The translations under genes were made by a program, and so were the position numbers. Source: JAHHTP01 sp964587555 (GTDB lineage Bacteria > Bacillota > Clostridia > Oscillospirales > Ruminococcaceae). From it: 64,000 nucleotides of DNA. Shown here in pieces: positions 34,913-42,629 of the stretch. Location: assembly GCA_964587555.1 (NCBI GenBank), contig CAZPLR010000006.1:10388-74387 (forward strand), written 5' to 3'. Position 1 is the first letter of the stretch; the number at the start of each line of letters is the position of its first letter. Under the pieces are notes generated by a model. It made no database searches, was not told the DNA's origin, and saw only the letters and a program-made list of their open reading frames with translations.

Positions 34913-35551
34913 ATGAACTTAATTTTATTAGGTGCTCCGGGTGCTGGTAAAGGCACTCAGGCCGAGGTCATCTGCAAGACCTATGAGATTCCGGCGATTT
35001 CGACCGGGAATATCATCAGAGAAGCGGTGAAAAACGGCACAGAGCTTGGCGAAAAAACAAAATCATATCTGGACGCCGGCGCGCTGGTCCCTGATGAGCT
35101 GGTGATCGCCTTAGTAAAAGAGCGTCTGGCTCAGCCGGACTGCGGGAAGGGATTCATTTTAGATGGATTCCCTCGCACAGTGCCGCAGGCTGAGGCGCTT
35201 GATAAAATGGGCGTTAAGATTGACACGGTTGTAGATATTGAGGTGCCAGACGAGAAGATCGTCGCGCGGCTTTCCGGCAGACGTGTCTGTGGTAACTGCG
35301 GCGCTTCCTATCATCTGCAATATAAGCCGTCGAAAGAGGACGGCGTATGCGATAGCTGCGGCAGCGCGCTGATCCAGCGCAAGGACGATCATCCTGACAC
35401 CGTGCTGGAGCGTTTGAGAGTTTATCACACGCAGACTGAGCCGTTAAAGGAATATTATGCCGCGCAGGGCAAGGTTTCTGTTGTTTACGGTCAGGAAGCG
35501 GTTGAGGATACGACCGCGCTGGTATTGAAGGCCTTGGAGGCATTTCAATGA
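34913..35551 (+). CDS. adk: Adenylate kinase, zinc-lid type
   Basis: 212 residues: P-loop GAPGAGKGTQ at 7-16, FILDGFPRTVPQAE, and a long LID with CGNC...CDSC Cys pairs that bind structural zinc as in Gram-positive Adk. It converts ATP + AMP to 2 ADP. Its stop overlaps the map start by 4 bp. Confidence 0.97.
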   Translation: MNLILLGAPGAGKGTQAEVICKTYEIPAISTGNIIREAVKNGTELGEKTKSYLDAGALVPDELVIALVKERLAQPDCGKGFILDGFPRTVPQAEALDKMGVKIDTVVDIEVPDEKIVARLSGRRVCGNCGASYHLQYKPSKEDGVCDSCGSALIQRKDDHPDTVLERLRVYHTQTEPLKEYYAAQGKVSVVYGQEAVEDTTALVLKALEAFQ

Positions 35552-36297
35552 TCAACCTGAAAAGCGCGGGTGAGATCAAGCAGATGGAGGCCGCCTGCAA
35601 GATTTCGGCACAGGCCTTGGCTTATGCCGGGAAGTTTATGCAGGAGGGCATTTCCACCTATGAGATCGATGAGGAAATCCGCAGGTTTATCGTAGGGATG
35701 GGTGCAAAGCCGAACTTTTTAGGGCTGTATGGCTTTCCGGCCAGCGCCTGTATCTCGATAAACGAGGAGATTATCCACGGGATACCATCCAAAAAGAGAA
35801 TTTTGAAAAAAGGCGATATTGTGAGCGTCGACACAGGCGCTTTCTACGACGGCTTTAACGGCGACAACGCCTACACCTATATGGTGGGCGAGGTCGAGGA
35901 AGAGGTCAGACTGTTGCTTGAGCGCACGAAAGAAAGCTTAATGCGGGGGATCGCGGCTGCAAAACCGGGCAATCGAATCGGTGACATTTCCTTTGCAATT
36001 CAATCGTATGTCGAGTCGTTTGGCTATGGCGTGGTCAGAGAGTATGTCGGTCATGGCGTGGGGCGGGAGCTGCACGAGGATCCGGAGGTGCCAAACTTCG
36101 GGAAACCGGGCAGAGGGCCAAGGCTTGCGCCGGGCATGACGATCGCAATCGAGCCGATGATCAATTTATCCGGCGCGGGATGCCGTCAGCTTGCAAACGG
36201 CTGGACGGTGGTGACTGCATCGGGCAAGGCTTCCGCTCATTTTGAGCATACCGTTGTGATCACAAACGACGGAGCGAGGATCTTAACGCAGCCGTAA
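35548..36297 (+). CDS. map: Methionine aminopeptidase type I
   Basis: 249 residues. The five metal ligands are visible in VDTGAFYDGFNGDNAYTY (two Asp), GHGVGRELHEDPEVPN (His), IEPMIN (Glu) and the final FEHTVVI (Glu). It removes initiator Met from nascent proteins. It is coupled to adk. The small KOW-domain gene often found between map and infA is missing; a 101-bp gap with no frame replaces it. Confidence 0.97.
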   Translation: MINLKSAGEIKQMEAACKISAQALAYAGKFMQEGISTYEIDEEIRRFIVGMGAKPNFLGLYGFPASACISINEEIIHGIPSKKRILKKGDIVSVDTGAFYDGFNGDNAYTYMVGEVEEEVRLLLERTKESLMRGIAAAKPGNRIGDISFAIQSYVESFGYGVVREYVGHGVGRELHEDPEVPNFGKPGRGPRLAPGMTIAIEPMINLSGAGCRQLANGWTVVTASGKASAHFEHTVVITNDGARILTQP

Positions 36298-36398
36298 GGA
36301 TACAAAAATTTTCAGCCTGAAGCCAAATGGTTTTTAAGGCGTAAGACGCGGACAAAGATAAGCCGCGATGGTAATTCCGGGTAAGGGGGTAATCTGAT

Positions 36399-36617
36399 TT
36401 GTCAAAAGAAGATATTATTGAGATCGAGGGAACGGTCGTAGATGCGCTGCCGAACGCAATGTTTAAGGTACAGCTTGCAAACGGCCACATCATCAACGCG
36501 CATATTTCCGGAAAGCTGCGGATGAATTACATTCGTATCCTGCCGGGGGATAAGGTAACGGTTGAAATGTCGACCTATGACCTCACCAAGGGGCGCATCA
36601 CATGGCGCTCGAAATAA
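36399..36617 (+). CDS. infA: Translation initiation factor IF-1
   Basis: 72 residues from a TTG start (GTAAGGGGGT upstream): [20 protein letters not shown], the S1-like OB fold, ending [11 protein letters not shown]. It occupies the A site during initiation. Standard length. Confidence 0.97.
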   Translation: MSKEDIIEIEGTVVDALPNAMFKVQLANGHIINAHISGKLRMNYIRILPGDKVTVEMSTYDLTKGRITWRSK

Positions 36618-36691
36618 AAATCATAAGCCACGAAGGGTAAGGAGAGGCTTGAAAAAGGAATTTCCTTACCGGAACAAGGAGGTAGTTTCAA

Positions 36692-36805
36692 ATGAAAGTA
36701 AGACCTTCCGTAAAGCCGATTTGTGAGAAATGTAAGGTTATTAAGCGCAAAGGCCGCATCATGGTTATTTGCACGAACCCGAAACACAAACAGCGTCAGG
36801 GCTAA
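36692..36805 (+). CDS. rpmJ: Large ribosomal subunit protein bL36, zinc type
   Basis: A 37-codon gene, [20 protein letters not shown] then [17 protein letters not shown]. The CxxC...C...H zinc ligands of C+ L36 are all present. AAGGAGGT precedes the ATG. It lies between infA and rpsM as in other Firmicutes. Confidence 0.97.
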   Translation: MKVRPSVKPICEKCKVIKRKGRIMVICTNPKHKQRQG

Positions 36806-36858
36806 AACCTGATAAGTGAAAAGAAACAGCGAAAAACTGTATTGGAGGTGCAGCTTGC

Positions 36859-37227
36859 ATGGCTCGTATAGCTGGTGTTGACCTGCCGAGAGAAAAAAGA
36901 GTAGAGGTCGGTTTGACCTATATCTTCGGCATCGGTCGTAAAACTGCTCAGGGAATCCTGGCAGAAACAAAGATCAATCCGGATACCAGAGTAAAAGATT
37001 TAACGGAAAACGAAGTATCCAAACTGCGTGACTATATCGACAAGCATCTTGAGGTAGAAGGCGACTTACGCAGAAGCGTATCCTTAAATATCAAGCGCTT
37101 GGTTGAAATTGGCTGCTATCGCGGTGTGCGTCACCGCAAAGGTCTGCCGGTAAGAGGTCAGAGAACGAAAACAAACGCTCGTACCCGCAAAGGCCCGAAG
37201 AAGACCATCGCTAATAAGAAGAAATAA
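36859..37227 (+). CDS. rpsM: Small ribosomal subunit protein uS13
   Basis: 122 residues: [20 protein letters not shown] and the basic tail [20 protein letters not shown] that contacts P-site tRNA. GGAGGTG lies upstream. It is the first of the alpha-operon set of ribosomal genes. Confidence 0.97.
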   Translation: MARIAGVDLPREKRVEVGLTYIFGIGRKTAQGILAETKINPDTRVKDLTENEVSKLRDYIDKHLEVEGDLRRSVSLNIKRLVEIGCYRGVRHRKGLPVRGQRTKTNARTRKGPKKTIANKKK

Positions 37228-37242
37228 TAAGGGGGCAGAAAC

Positions 37243-37644
37243 ATGGCACCAAAAAAGGACACGAAAAAAGTTGTTCGTAAACGTCGTGAACGTAAAAATG
37301 TTGAGCGCGGCAGCGTTCACATTCAGTCCACCTTTAATAATACCATCGTTACCGTAACCGATACGCAGGGCAATACATTGTCTTGGGCCAGTGCCGGTGA
37401 GATGGGCTTTAGAGGTTCGAAGAAGTCCACTCCGTTCGCAGCGCAGTCTGCGGCAGAAAAAGCAGCGAAAGCGGCAATGGAGTACGGCTTAAAGACGGTT
37501 GAAGTGTATGTAAAAGGACCGGGTGCCGGTCGTGAAGCCGCGATCAGAGCTTTACAGGGCGTCGGTCTGGAGGTTACTTTAATTAAGGACGTAACCCCGA
37601 TTCCGCACAACGGCTGCCGTCCGCCTAAGAGAAGAAGAGTATAA
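37243..37644 (+). CDS. rpsK: Small ribosomal subunit protein uS11
   Basis: 133 residues with [20 protein letters not shown] and [17 protein letters not shown], ending [12 protein letters not shown]. It is a 30S platform protein at the mRNA exit side. Confidence 0.97.
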   Translation: MAPKKDTKKVVRKRRERKNVERGSVHIQSTFNNTIVTVTDTQGNTLSWASAGEMGFRGSKKSTPFAAQSAAEKAAKAAMEYGLKTVEVYVKGPGAGREAAIRALQGVGLEVTLIKDVTPIPHNGCRPPKRRRV

Positions 37645-37660
37645 TCGGAGGTGTAGAAAT

Positions 37661-38254
37661 ATGGCAAAGAATACACAGCCTATTCTGAAGAGATGCAAAG
37701 CCTTGGGGATTTCTCCAGCGGTTTTAGGCTACTCTAAGGAAACCAAAAGAAATCCGAAGCCGATGCGCCGCAAACAGTCTGAGTACGGTATGCAGCTAAA
37801 TGAGAAGCAGAAGGTAAAATTTATCTACGGCGTATTAGAGAAACAGTTCCATGCGTACTACGAGAAAGCCGCGCGCAAGGATGGCATTACCGGTGAGAAC
37901 CTGCTTATTGAGCTGGAGCGTCGTTTAGATAACGTTGTATTCCGTTTAGGTTTTGCGTCTACCCGCAGAGAATCTCGGCAGCTTGTAAACCACGGACATT
38001 TCACTGTAAACGGTAAGCGCGTTGATATCCCATCCTATCAGGTAAAACCGGGCGATGTGGTTGCGATCTGCGAGAAATCCCGCAGCAGCGAAAAATTTAA
38101 AGCGCTGATCGAGGAGAACGGCAAAAAAGCGACTCCGAAGTGGATGGAGAAAGCGAATGACGCTTTTGAAGGCACTATCGTTGCAATGCCGATGCGTGAC
38201 GACATCGACTACGACGTTGAGGAGCACATGATCGTTGAGCTCTACTCCAAGTGA
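37661..38254 (+). CDS. rpsD: Small ribosomal subunit protein uS4, zinc-free type
   Basis: 197 residues. The S4 RNA-binding domain reads RRLDNVVFRLGFASTRRESR. The N-terminus has a single Cys (LKRCKALG) instead of the four-Cys zinc site, so it is the C-minus form, in contrast to the zinc-type S14, L31 and L36 here. S4 is a primary 16S binder and in E. coli represses the alpha operon. Confidence 0.96.
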   Translation: MAKNTQPILKRCKALGISPAVLGYSKETKRNPKPMRRKQSEYGMQLNEKQKVKFIYGVLEKQFHAYYEKAARKDGITGENLLIELERRLDNVVFRLGFASTRRESRQLVNHGHFTVNGKRVDIPSYQVKPGDVVAICEKSRSSEKFKALIEENGKKATPKWMEKANDAFEGTIVAMPMRDDIDYDVEEHMIVELYSK

Positions 38255-38365
38255 TCGATCAGCACAAAGGTCGCAAGACTGCTGCGAATGGATTATATGG
38301 CATCCTGCCGCTTTATGCGGCAGCGAAAAGGCAACTGTATCTATCTCAGAACAGGAGGGTTATAG

Positions 38366-39331
38366 ATGATTGGAATTGAACAGCCGAGGATCGAAGCGGA
38401 GGAAGTTACTGCAGACGGTTCTTACGGGAGATTTGTTGTTGAACCTCTTGAACGCGGCTACGGTATCACGCTTGGCAACGCATTAAGACGTGTGCTGCTC
38501 TCCTCTCTTCCGGGCGTTGCTGTCACCTCCATTAAAATTGACGGCGTGCAGCACGAATTTACAACGATTCCGGGTGTAAAAGAAGATGTCACTGAAATTG
38601 TTCTGAACATGAAAGGATTGACTGCGAAGATCCTGGGAGAGGGACCGAAGCGCGTCTGCATTGAAGCGGAAGGCGAATGTAAGGTCACTGCCGGAAATAT
38701 TCAGACAGACTCTGAGGTTGAGATCCTCAATCCGGAGATGCCTATTGCAACGCTTGCAGAAGGTGCTAAACTGTATATGGAGATTGTGCTGGATAAGGGA
38801 CGCGGCTACGTTCCTGCAGAGCGCAATAAGCAGGATATCCAGAGTAAGGAAAAAGATATTGTAGGCACAATACCGGTCGACAGCATTTATACGCCGGTAC
38901 AGAAGGTCAATTATACCGTAGAGAATACGCGTGTCGGGCATAGAACCGACTACGATAAACTCATTTTAGAGGTTTGGACTGACAAGACGATTTCCGCCAA
39001 GGAATCCATTTCTCTCGCCGCCAAGATTCTGAATGAGCATCTCAACCTGTTTATCGATTTATCGGAAGACGCAGTCAATACGGAAATTATGGTAGGCAAG
39101 GACGATAAAGGGAAAGAAAAGATCCTAGAGATGACTATTGAGGAGCTTGACTTATCCGTGCGTGCCTTCAACTGCTTAAAACGTGCGGCTATCAATACGG
39201 TAGGCGACCTGATCAATAAATCCGAGAGCGATATGATGAAGGTCAGAAACCTCGGCAAAAAATCCCTGGAAGAAGTAATTGCGAAGCTGGACGCACTGGG
39301 CGTAACTTTAGTGATCGAAGATGAAAGCTAA
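38366..39331 (+). CDS. rpoA: RNA polymerase subunit alpha
   Basis: 321 residues: the N-terminal assembly domain with [20 protein letters not shown] and [19 protein letters not shown], then a linker and the alpha-CTD ([20 protein letters not shown]) that binds UP elements. A 111-bp gap with a CTGCCGC/GCGGCAG stem separates it from rpsD, which may tune its level. Confidence 0.98.
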   Translation: MIGIEQPRIEAEEVTADGSYGRFVVEPLERGYGITLGNALRRVLLSSLPGVAVTSIKIDGVQHEFTTIPGVKEDVTEIVLNMKGLTAKILGEGPKRVCIEAEGECKVTAGNIQTDSEVEILNPEMPIATLAEGAKLYMEIVLDKGRGYVPAERNKQDIQSKEKDIVGTIPVDSIYTPVQKVNYTVENTRVGHRTDYDKLILEVWTDKTISAKESISLAAKILNEHLNLFIDLSEDAVNTEIMVGKDDKGKEKILEMTIEELDLSVRAFNCLKRAAINTVGDLINKSESDMMKVRNLGKKSLEEVIAKLDALGVTLVIEDES

Positions 39332-39390
39332 TTATTACGCCGCTGCGGCGCAGCATACAACCACAAACTAAGAATAAGGAGTGAACTACA

Positions 39391-39732
39391 ATGGCAGGAA
39401 GCAGAAAACTTGGCAGGACTTCTGATCACAGACAGGCAATGCTTAGAGCTATGGTTACTTTCTTGCTGGAAAAAGGCAGAATTGAAACCACTGTTACCAG
39501 AGCTAAGGAAGTTCGCGCGATGGCGGAGAAGATGATCACACTGGGTAAAACCAATGATCTTCACTCGAAACGCCAGGCGCTTGCGTATATCACCAAAGAA
39601 TCTGTTGTTAAGAAACTGTTTGATGAAATCTCCCCGAAATATAAAGAGCAGAACGGCGGTTATACCCGTATTGTGAAAATCGGCCCGCGTCGTGGCGACG
39701 CGGCTGAGATGGCTATCATCGAACTGATCTAA
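39391..39732 (+). CDS. rplQ: Large ribosomal subunit protein bL17
   Basis: 113 residues, [20 protein letters not shown] and the C-terminal [20 protein letters not shown]. It is the last gene of the cluster. The ecfA/ecfT, truA, rplM and rpsI genes common after rplQ in Firmicutes are not here. Confidence 0.97.
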   Translation: MAGSRKLGRTSDHRQAMLRAMVTFLLEKGRIETTVTRAKEVRAMAEKMITLGKTNDLHSKRQALAYITKESVVKKLFDEISPKYKEQNGGYTRIVKIGPRRGDAAEMAIIELI

Positions 39733-39752
39733 TTGCACAAACAAAATATTTC

Positions 39753-39788
39753 GGCTGCCGCTTGTCATGAGCGGCAGTCTTTTGCATT
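39753..39788 (+). terminator. Terminator of the S10-spc-alpha cluster
   Basis: GGCTGCCGCT/AGCGGCAGTC stem followed by TTTTGCATTTTTTG. Confidence 0.82.
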
Positions 39789-39857
39789 TTTTGCAGCTTT
39801 TTGCCGCATAACCGCTTTCATTTTGCCATATATTGTGACAGATGGGAGGGAGTGTAT

Positions 39858-40637
39858 ATGCGGCGGTTTTATATTCAAAGGGCAAAACAGATTCCTGTTA
39901 TTTTGGCGGCGTTGGCGGTGCTCTGCGCGGGGATCGGCGCGCTGCTTCAGCTTACGCAGGCGCAGTACGCCTCGAGCGAGGTCAAACGGCTCCCCGTCTA
40001 TTCGGTAGAAACCGGAGATAAGGTCGTCGCACTTACCTTTGACGCAGCATGGGGCAATTCGGACACCGACGCGCTGATCGAGGTACTTGGTAAGAATGAT
40101 GTCAAGGCGACCTTTTTTGTCACCGGAGATTGGTGCGACCGCTGCGGTGAGGACGTTAAAAGGCTTTCCGCAGCGGGCCACGCGATTGAAAATCACTCCG
40201 ACGCTCATCCGCATCCGGTACAGATCACCAAAAAACAATTGGTCGATGATACCAACGCCTGCACGAGAAAGATCGCTGCGCTGACCGGAATAGAACCAAA
40301 GCTTTACCGTGTGCCGTATGGCGAATATAATACCGACGTGATAAAAACGGTCGAGGATGAAATCGGGCTGCTTGCGGTGCAGTGGGATGCCGACAGTATG
40401 GATTGGAAACGTATCGGCGTGGAGGCGTCGGTGCAAAACGCGCTTTCTAAGGTGCAAAACGGCAGTATCCTGCTGTTTCATAACGATCTGGAAACAACCG
40501 CGCAGGCAGTCGATACGGTTATATGCCGTTTAAAGGCAAATGGCTATCGCTTTGCGCTGGTAAGAGATATGATTTATACCAAAGATTATACCATCGACGT
40601 GACCGGAAGGCAGCATCCGAAGAAAGCATCAGAATAA
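39858..40637 (+). CDS. Polysaccharide deacetylase, PdaB-like
   Basis: 259 residues with an N-terminal signal-anchor helix (about 12-33) and a NodB/CE4 domain: VALTFDAAWGNSDTDALIEV (metal/base Asp), ENHSDAHPH (HxxxH metal pair), YRVPYGEYN and SILLFHNDLETTAQAVD. The TFD-x-xWG motif resembles PdaB/CDA families that act on peptidoglycan in sporulation. Start ATG 39858 has GGGAGGGAG upstream. The substrate and a sporulation role are inferred. Confidence 0.88.
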   Translation: MRRFYIQRAKQIPVILAALAVLCAGIGALLQLTQAQYASSEVKRLPVYSVETGDKVVALTFDAAWGNSDTDALIEVLGKNDVKATFFVTGDWCDRCGEDVKRLSAAGHAIENHSDAHPHPVQITKKQLVDDTNACTRKIAALTGIEPKLYRVPYGEYNTDVIKTVEDEIGLLAVQWDADSMDWKRIGVEASVQNALSKVQNGSILLFHNDLETTAQAVDTVICRLKANGYRFALVRDMIYTKDYTIDVTGRQHPKKASE

Positions 40638-40661
40638 ATCGGATTTTTCAGCGTTTGCGTC

Positions 40662-40690
40662 TTGTATTATTCCTATGGATATGTTATAAT
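40662..40690 (+). promoter_or_regulatory. sigma-A promoter of the hydrogenase gene
   Basis: TTGTAT (40662-40667), 17-nt spacer, TATAAT (40685-40690). The short leader contains a GGCGG/CCGCC hairpin (near 40710-40723). Confidence 0.78.
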
Positions 40691-40753
40691 ATTAACGAAC
40701 AAACAATCGGGCGGAAACCCGCCGGAGGATAATGAAGGGCAAAGGAGAGAAAG

Positions 40754-42277
40754 ATGCGAGGGATTTATACATCGATTGACGAGATACGCCGCAGAGTATT
40801 TACTGAGATTGCACGATTTGCGTACAGTGAGGATCACGATTATCAAAAGATCGAGCAGCTTCCTTATCAAATGCTGCCGGGTGAGGACGCAAGCTATCGC
40901 GACAGCATATTCTTAGAGCGGGCGATTATTGGGGAGCGGCTGCGCCTGACGATGGGGCTGCCGCTGCGCAGAATGGATCAGCACGCGCCGCTGTCCGAGG
41001 GAATTGAGAAAAGTGCAATTGCTGAGAAATATTATGAACCGCCTCTGGTCAATGTCATTAAATTTGCCTGCAACGCTTGTCCGGACAACCAGATTTTAGT
41101 GACCGAGGCTTGCCAAGGATGCTTGGCACACCCATGCCAAGAGGTTTGCCCAAAAAAGGCGATCACGATCCGCCATGGAAAATCGGTCATCAACGAGGAG
41201 CTGTGTATCAAGTGCGGGCGCTGCGTCGATGTCTGCCCGTATAAAGCGATCATCCGCCAGCAGCGTCCGTGCGCAAAGGCGTGCGGCATGGATGCGATCG
41301 AGTCGGACGAGCTTGGGCGCGCGAAAATCAATTATGATAAATGTGTTTCCTGCGGAATGTGTCTGGTGAATTGTCCGTTCGGTGCGATTGCGGATAAAAG
41401 CCAAATCTTCCAGTTGATCAATGCAATGCGTGAGGGAAAAAAGGTGATTGCGGTCATCGCGCCGGCGTTTGTCGGGCAGTTTGGTCCGAAGCTTACGCCG
41501 GAGAAGATCCGACCGGCGTTTGAGGCGCTCGGCTTTGCAGGAGTAGAGGAGGTTGCAGTCGGCGCGGATCTGTGTACGGTCGAGGAGGCGAAGGACTTTT
41601 TGCGAGAGGTGCCGGAGCATCAGCCGTTTATGGCGACATCCTGCTGCCCTTCTTGGTCGATGATGGCGAAAAAGCTGTTCCCGGAATTTAAGGATTATAT
41701 CTCGATGGCGATGACGCCGATGGTACTGACCGCGCGCATGGTCAAGCAGGAAAATCCAGATGCGATGATCTGTTTTATTGGACCGTGCGCGGCGAAAAAG
41801 TTAGAGGCAAGCAGAAGAAGCATCCGCAGCAATGTCGACTTTGTTCTGACCTTTGAGGAGGTCATGGGGATGTTTGAGGCGAAGGAGGTCGATTTTGCAA
41901 AGCTTCCAAAGGGCGAACCATTGAATAAGGGAACTGGTGCCGGACGCGGTTTTGCGGTAGGCGGCGGCGTAGCTGCCGCGGTGGTTGAGGCAGCAAAGAG
42001 CCTCGCGCCGGATCGCGAAGTGAAAACGATGTCCGCGCAGGGGCTAAGAGAGTGCCGCAAGATGCTGCAGCAGGCCAAAACTGGAAAATACGACGGTTAT
42101 TTGCTGGAGGGCATGGGCTGCCCGGGCGGCTGTGTGGCGGGCGCCGGCACTTTGCAGGCGGTGAGTAAGGCTGCCGCGCAGGTCAATCTCTACAAGAAGC
42201 AGGCGCCGATCAAGGAGTCGATTGACAGTAAATATCAGATCACCCTTTCGCTGGCGGATGAGTTCCCGCAGCAGTAA
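40754..42277 (+). CDS. [FeFe] hydrogenase, monomeric ferredoxin-type, probably group B
   Basis: 507 residues. An N-terminal helical region (1-100) is followed by a Cys-rich segment (CNACP at 106-110, CQGCLAHPCQEVC at 120-132) and two ferredoxin-like [4Fe-4S] sites (CIKCGRCVDVCP at 151-162, CVSCGMCLVNCP at 197-208). The H-cluster domain has TSCCPSW (295-301), IGPCAAKK (342-349) and EGMGCPGGCVAG (452-463), whose four Cys hold the H-cluster. It reduces protons or oxidises hydrogen with ferredoxin. The L2/L3 variants (no MPCxxKxxE, no MACxxGC) point to the less studied group B rather than CpI-type group A. HydEFG maturases are not in the window. Confidence 0.93.
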   Translation: MRGIYTSIDEIRRRVFTEIARFAYSEDHDYQKIEQLPYQMLPGEDASYRDSIFLERAIIGERLRLTMGLPLRRMDQHAPLSEGIEKSAIAEKYYEPPLVNVIKFACNACPDNQILVTEACQGCLAHPCQEVCPKKAITIRHGKSVINEELCIKCGRCVDVCPYKAIIRQQRPCAKACGMDAIESDELGRAKINYDKCVSCGMCLVNCPFGAIADKSQIFQLINAMREGKKVIAVIAPAFVGQFGPKLTPEKIRPAFEALGFAGVEEVAVGADLCTVEEAKDFLREVPEHQPFMATSCCPSWSMMAKKLFPEFKDYISMAMTPMVLTARMVKQENPDAMICFIGPCAAKKLEASRRSIRSNVDFVLTFEEVMGMFEAKEVDFAKLPKGEPLNKGTGAGRGFAVGGGVAAAVVEAAKSLAPDREVKTMSAQGLRECRKMLQQAKTGKYDGYLLEGMGCPGGCVAGAGTLQAVSKAAAQVNLYKKQAPIKESIDSKYQITLSLADEFPQQ

Positions 42278-42323
42278 ATCGTGGAAAGCATCCCTTCCAT
42301 GAGTTTTTAAGAGGGCGAATGAG

Positions 42324-42437
42324 ATGAAAAATCCGTGGAAGGAAATCCCGCTTGACGAGTATGAAAATCATATGAAGCCGGACTCTATAATGCAGCTTCA
42401 GGCGATGAATGAGATACAGGACAGCCAAGCGATTTGA
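42324..42437 (+). pseudogene. Remnant of a class I SAM-dependent methyltransferase gene
   Basis: A 37-codon frame, MKNPWKEIPLDEYENHMKPD then SIMQLQAMNEIQDSQAI, ends at a TGA and a terminator. From memory it closely resembles the first residues of a class I methyltransferase family whose members begin with MKNPW-x-E-I and DYENHM-x-L-D-S-V-x-QLQ and run to about 250 residues. The SAM-binding core is missing. A terminator follows immediately, so it is a relic or, less likely, a small peptide. Confidence 0.55.
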
Positions 42438-42441
42438 ATAG

Positions 42442-42480
42442 AAAGTTCCATCTGCGGCGCGTGGATGGAACTTTTCTTTT
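42442..42480 (+). terminator. Terminator after hydrogenase and methyltransferase remnant
   Basis: AAAGTTCCATC/GGATGGAACTTTT stem with an 11-nt loop, followed by CTTTT. Confidence 0.82.
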
Positions 42481-42629
42481 GCCAGCAGACACATAGGTAA
42501 TCTATACAAAATCGCATGATTTGGCGAAAAAGCGTTTTTTTCCTCTGTTCACTAAAAAATAGCTGCTGTCATTCGAATATATAAATGATACCAAGCGGTT
42601 TATTTGGAAGGAAAGGGGTGTGTGCGTGT
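42481..42629. other. Upstream region of the metalloprotease gene
   Basis: About 150 bp, AT-rich in the middle, with no clear sigma-A promoter (ATATATAAATGATAC near 42577 lacks a good -35) and no open frame of its own. Confidence 0.4.
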
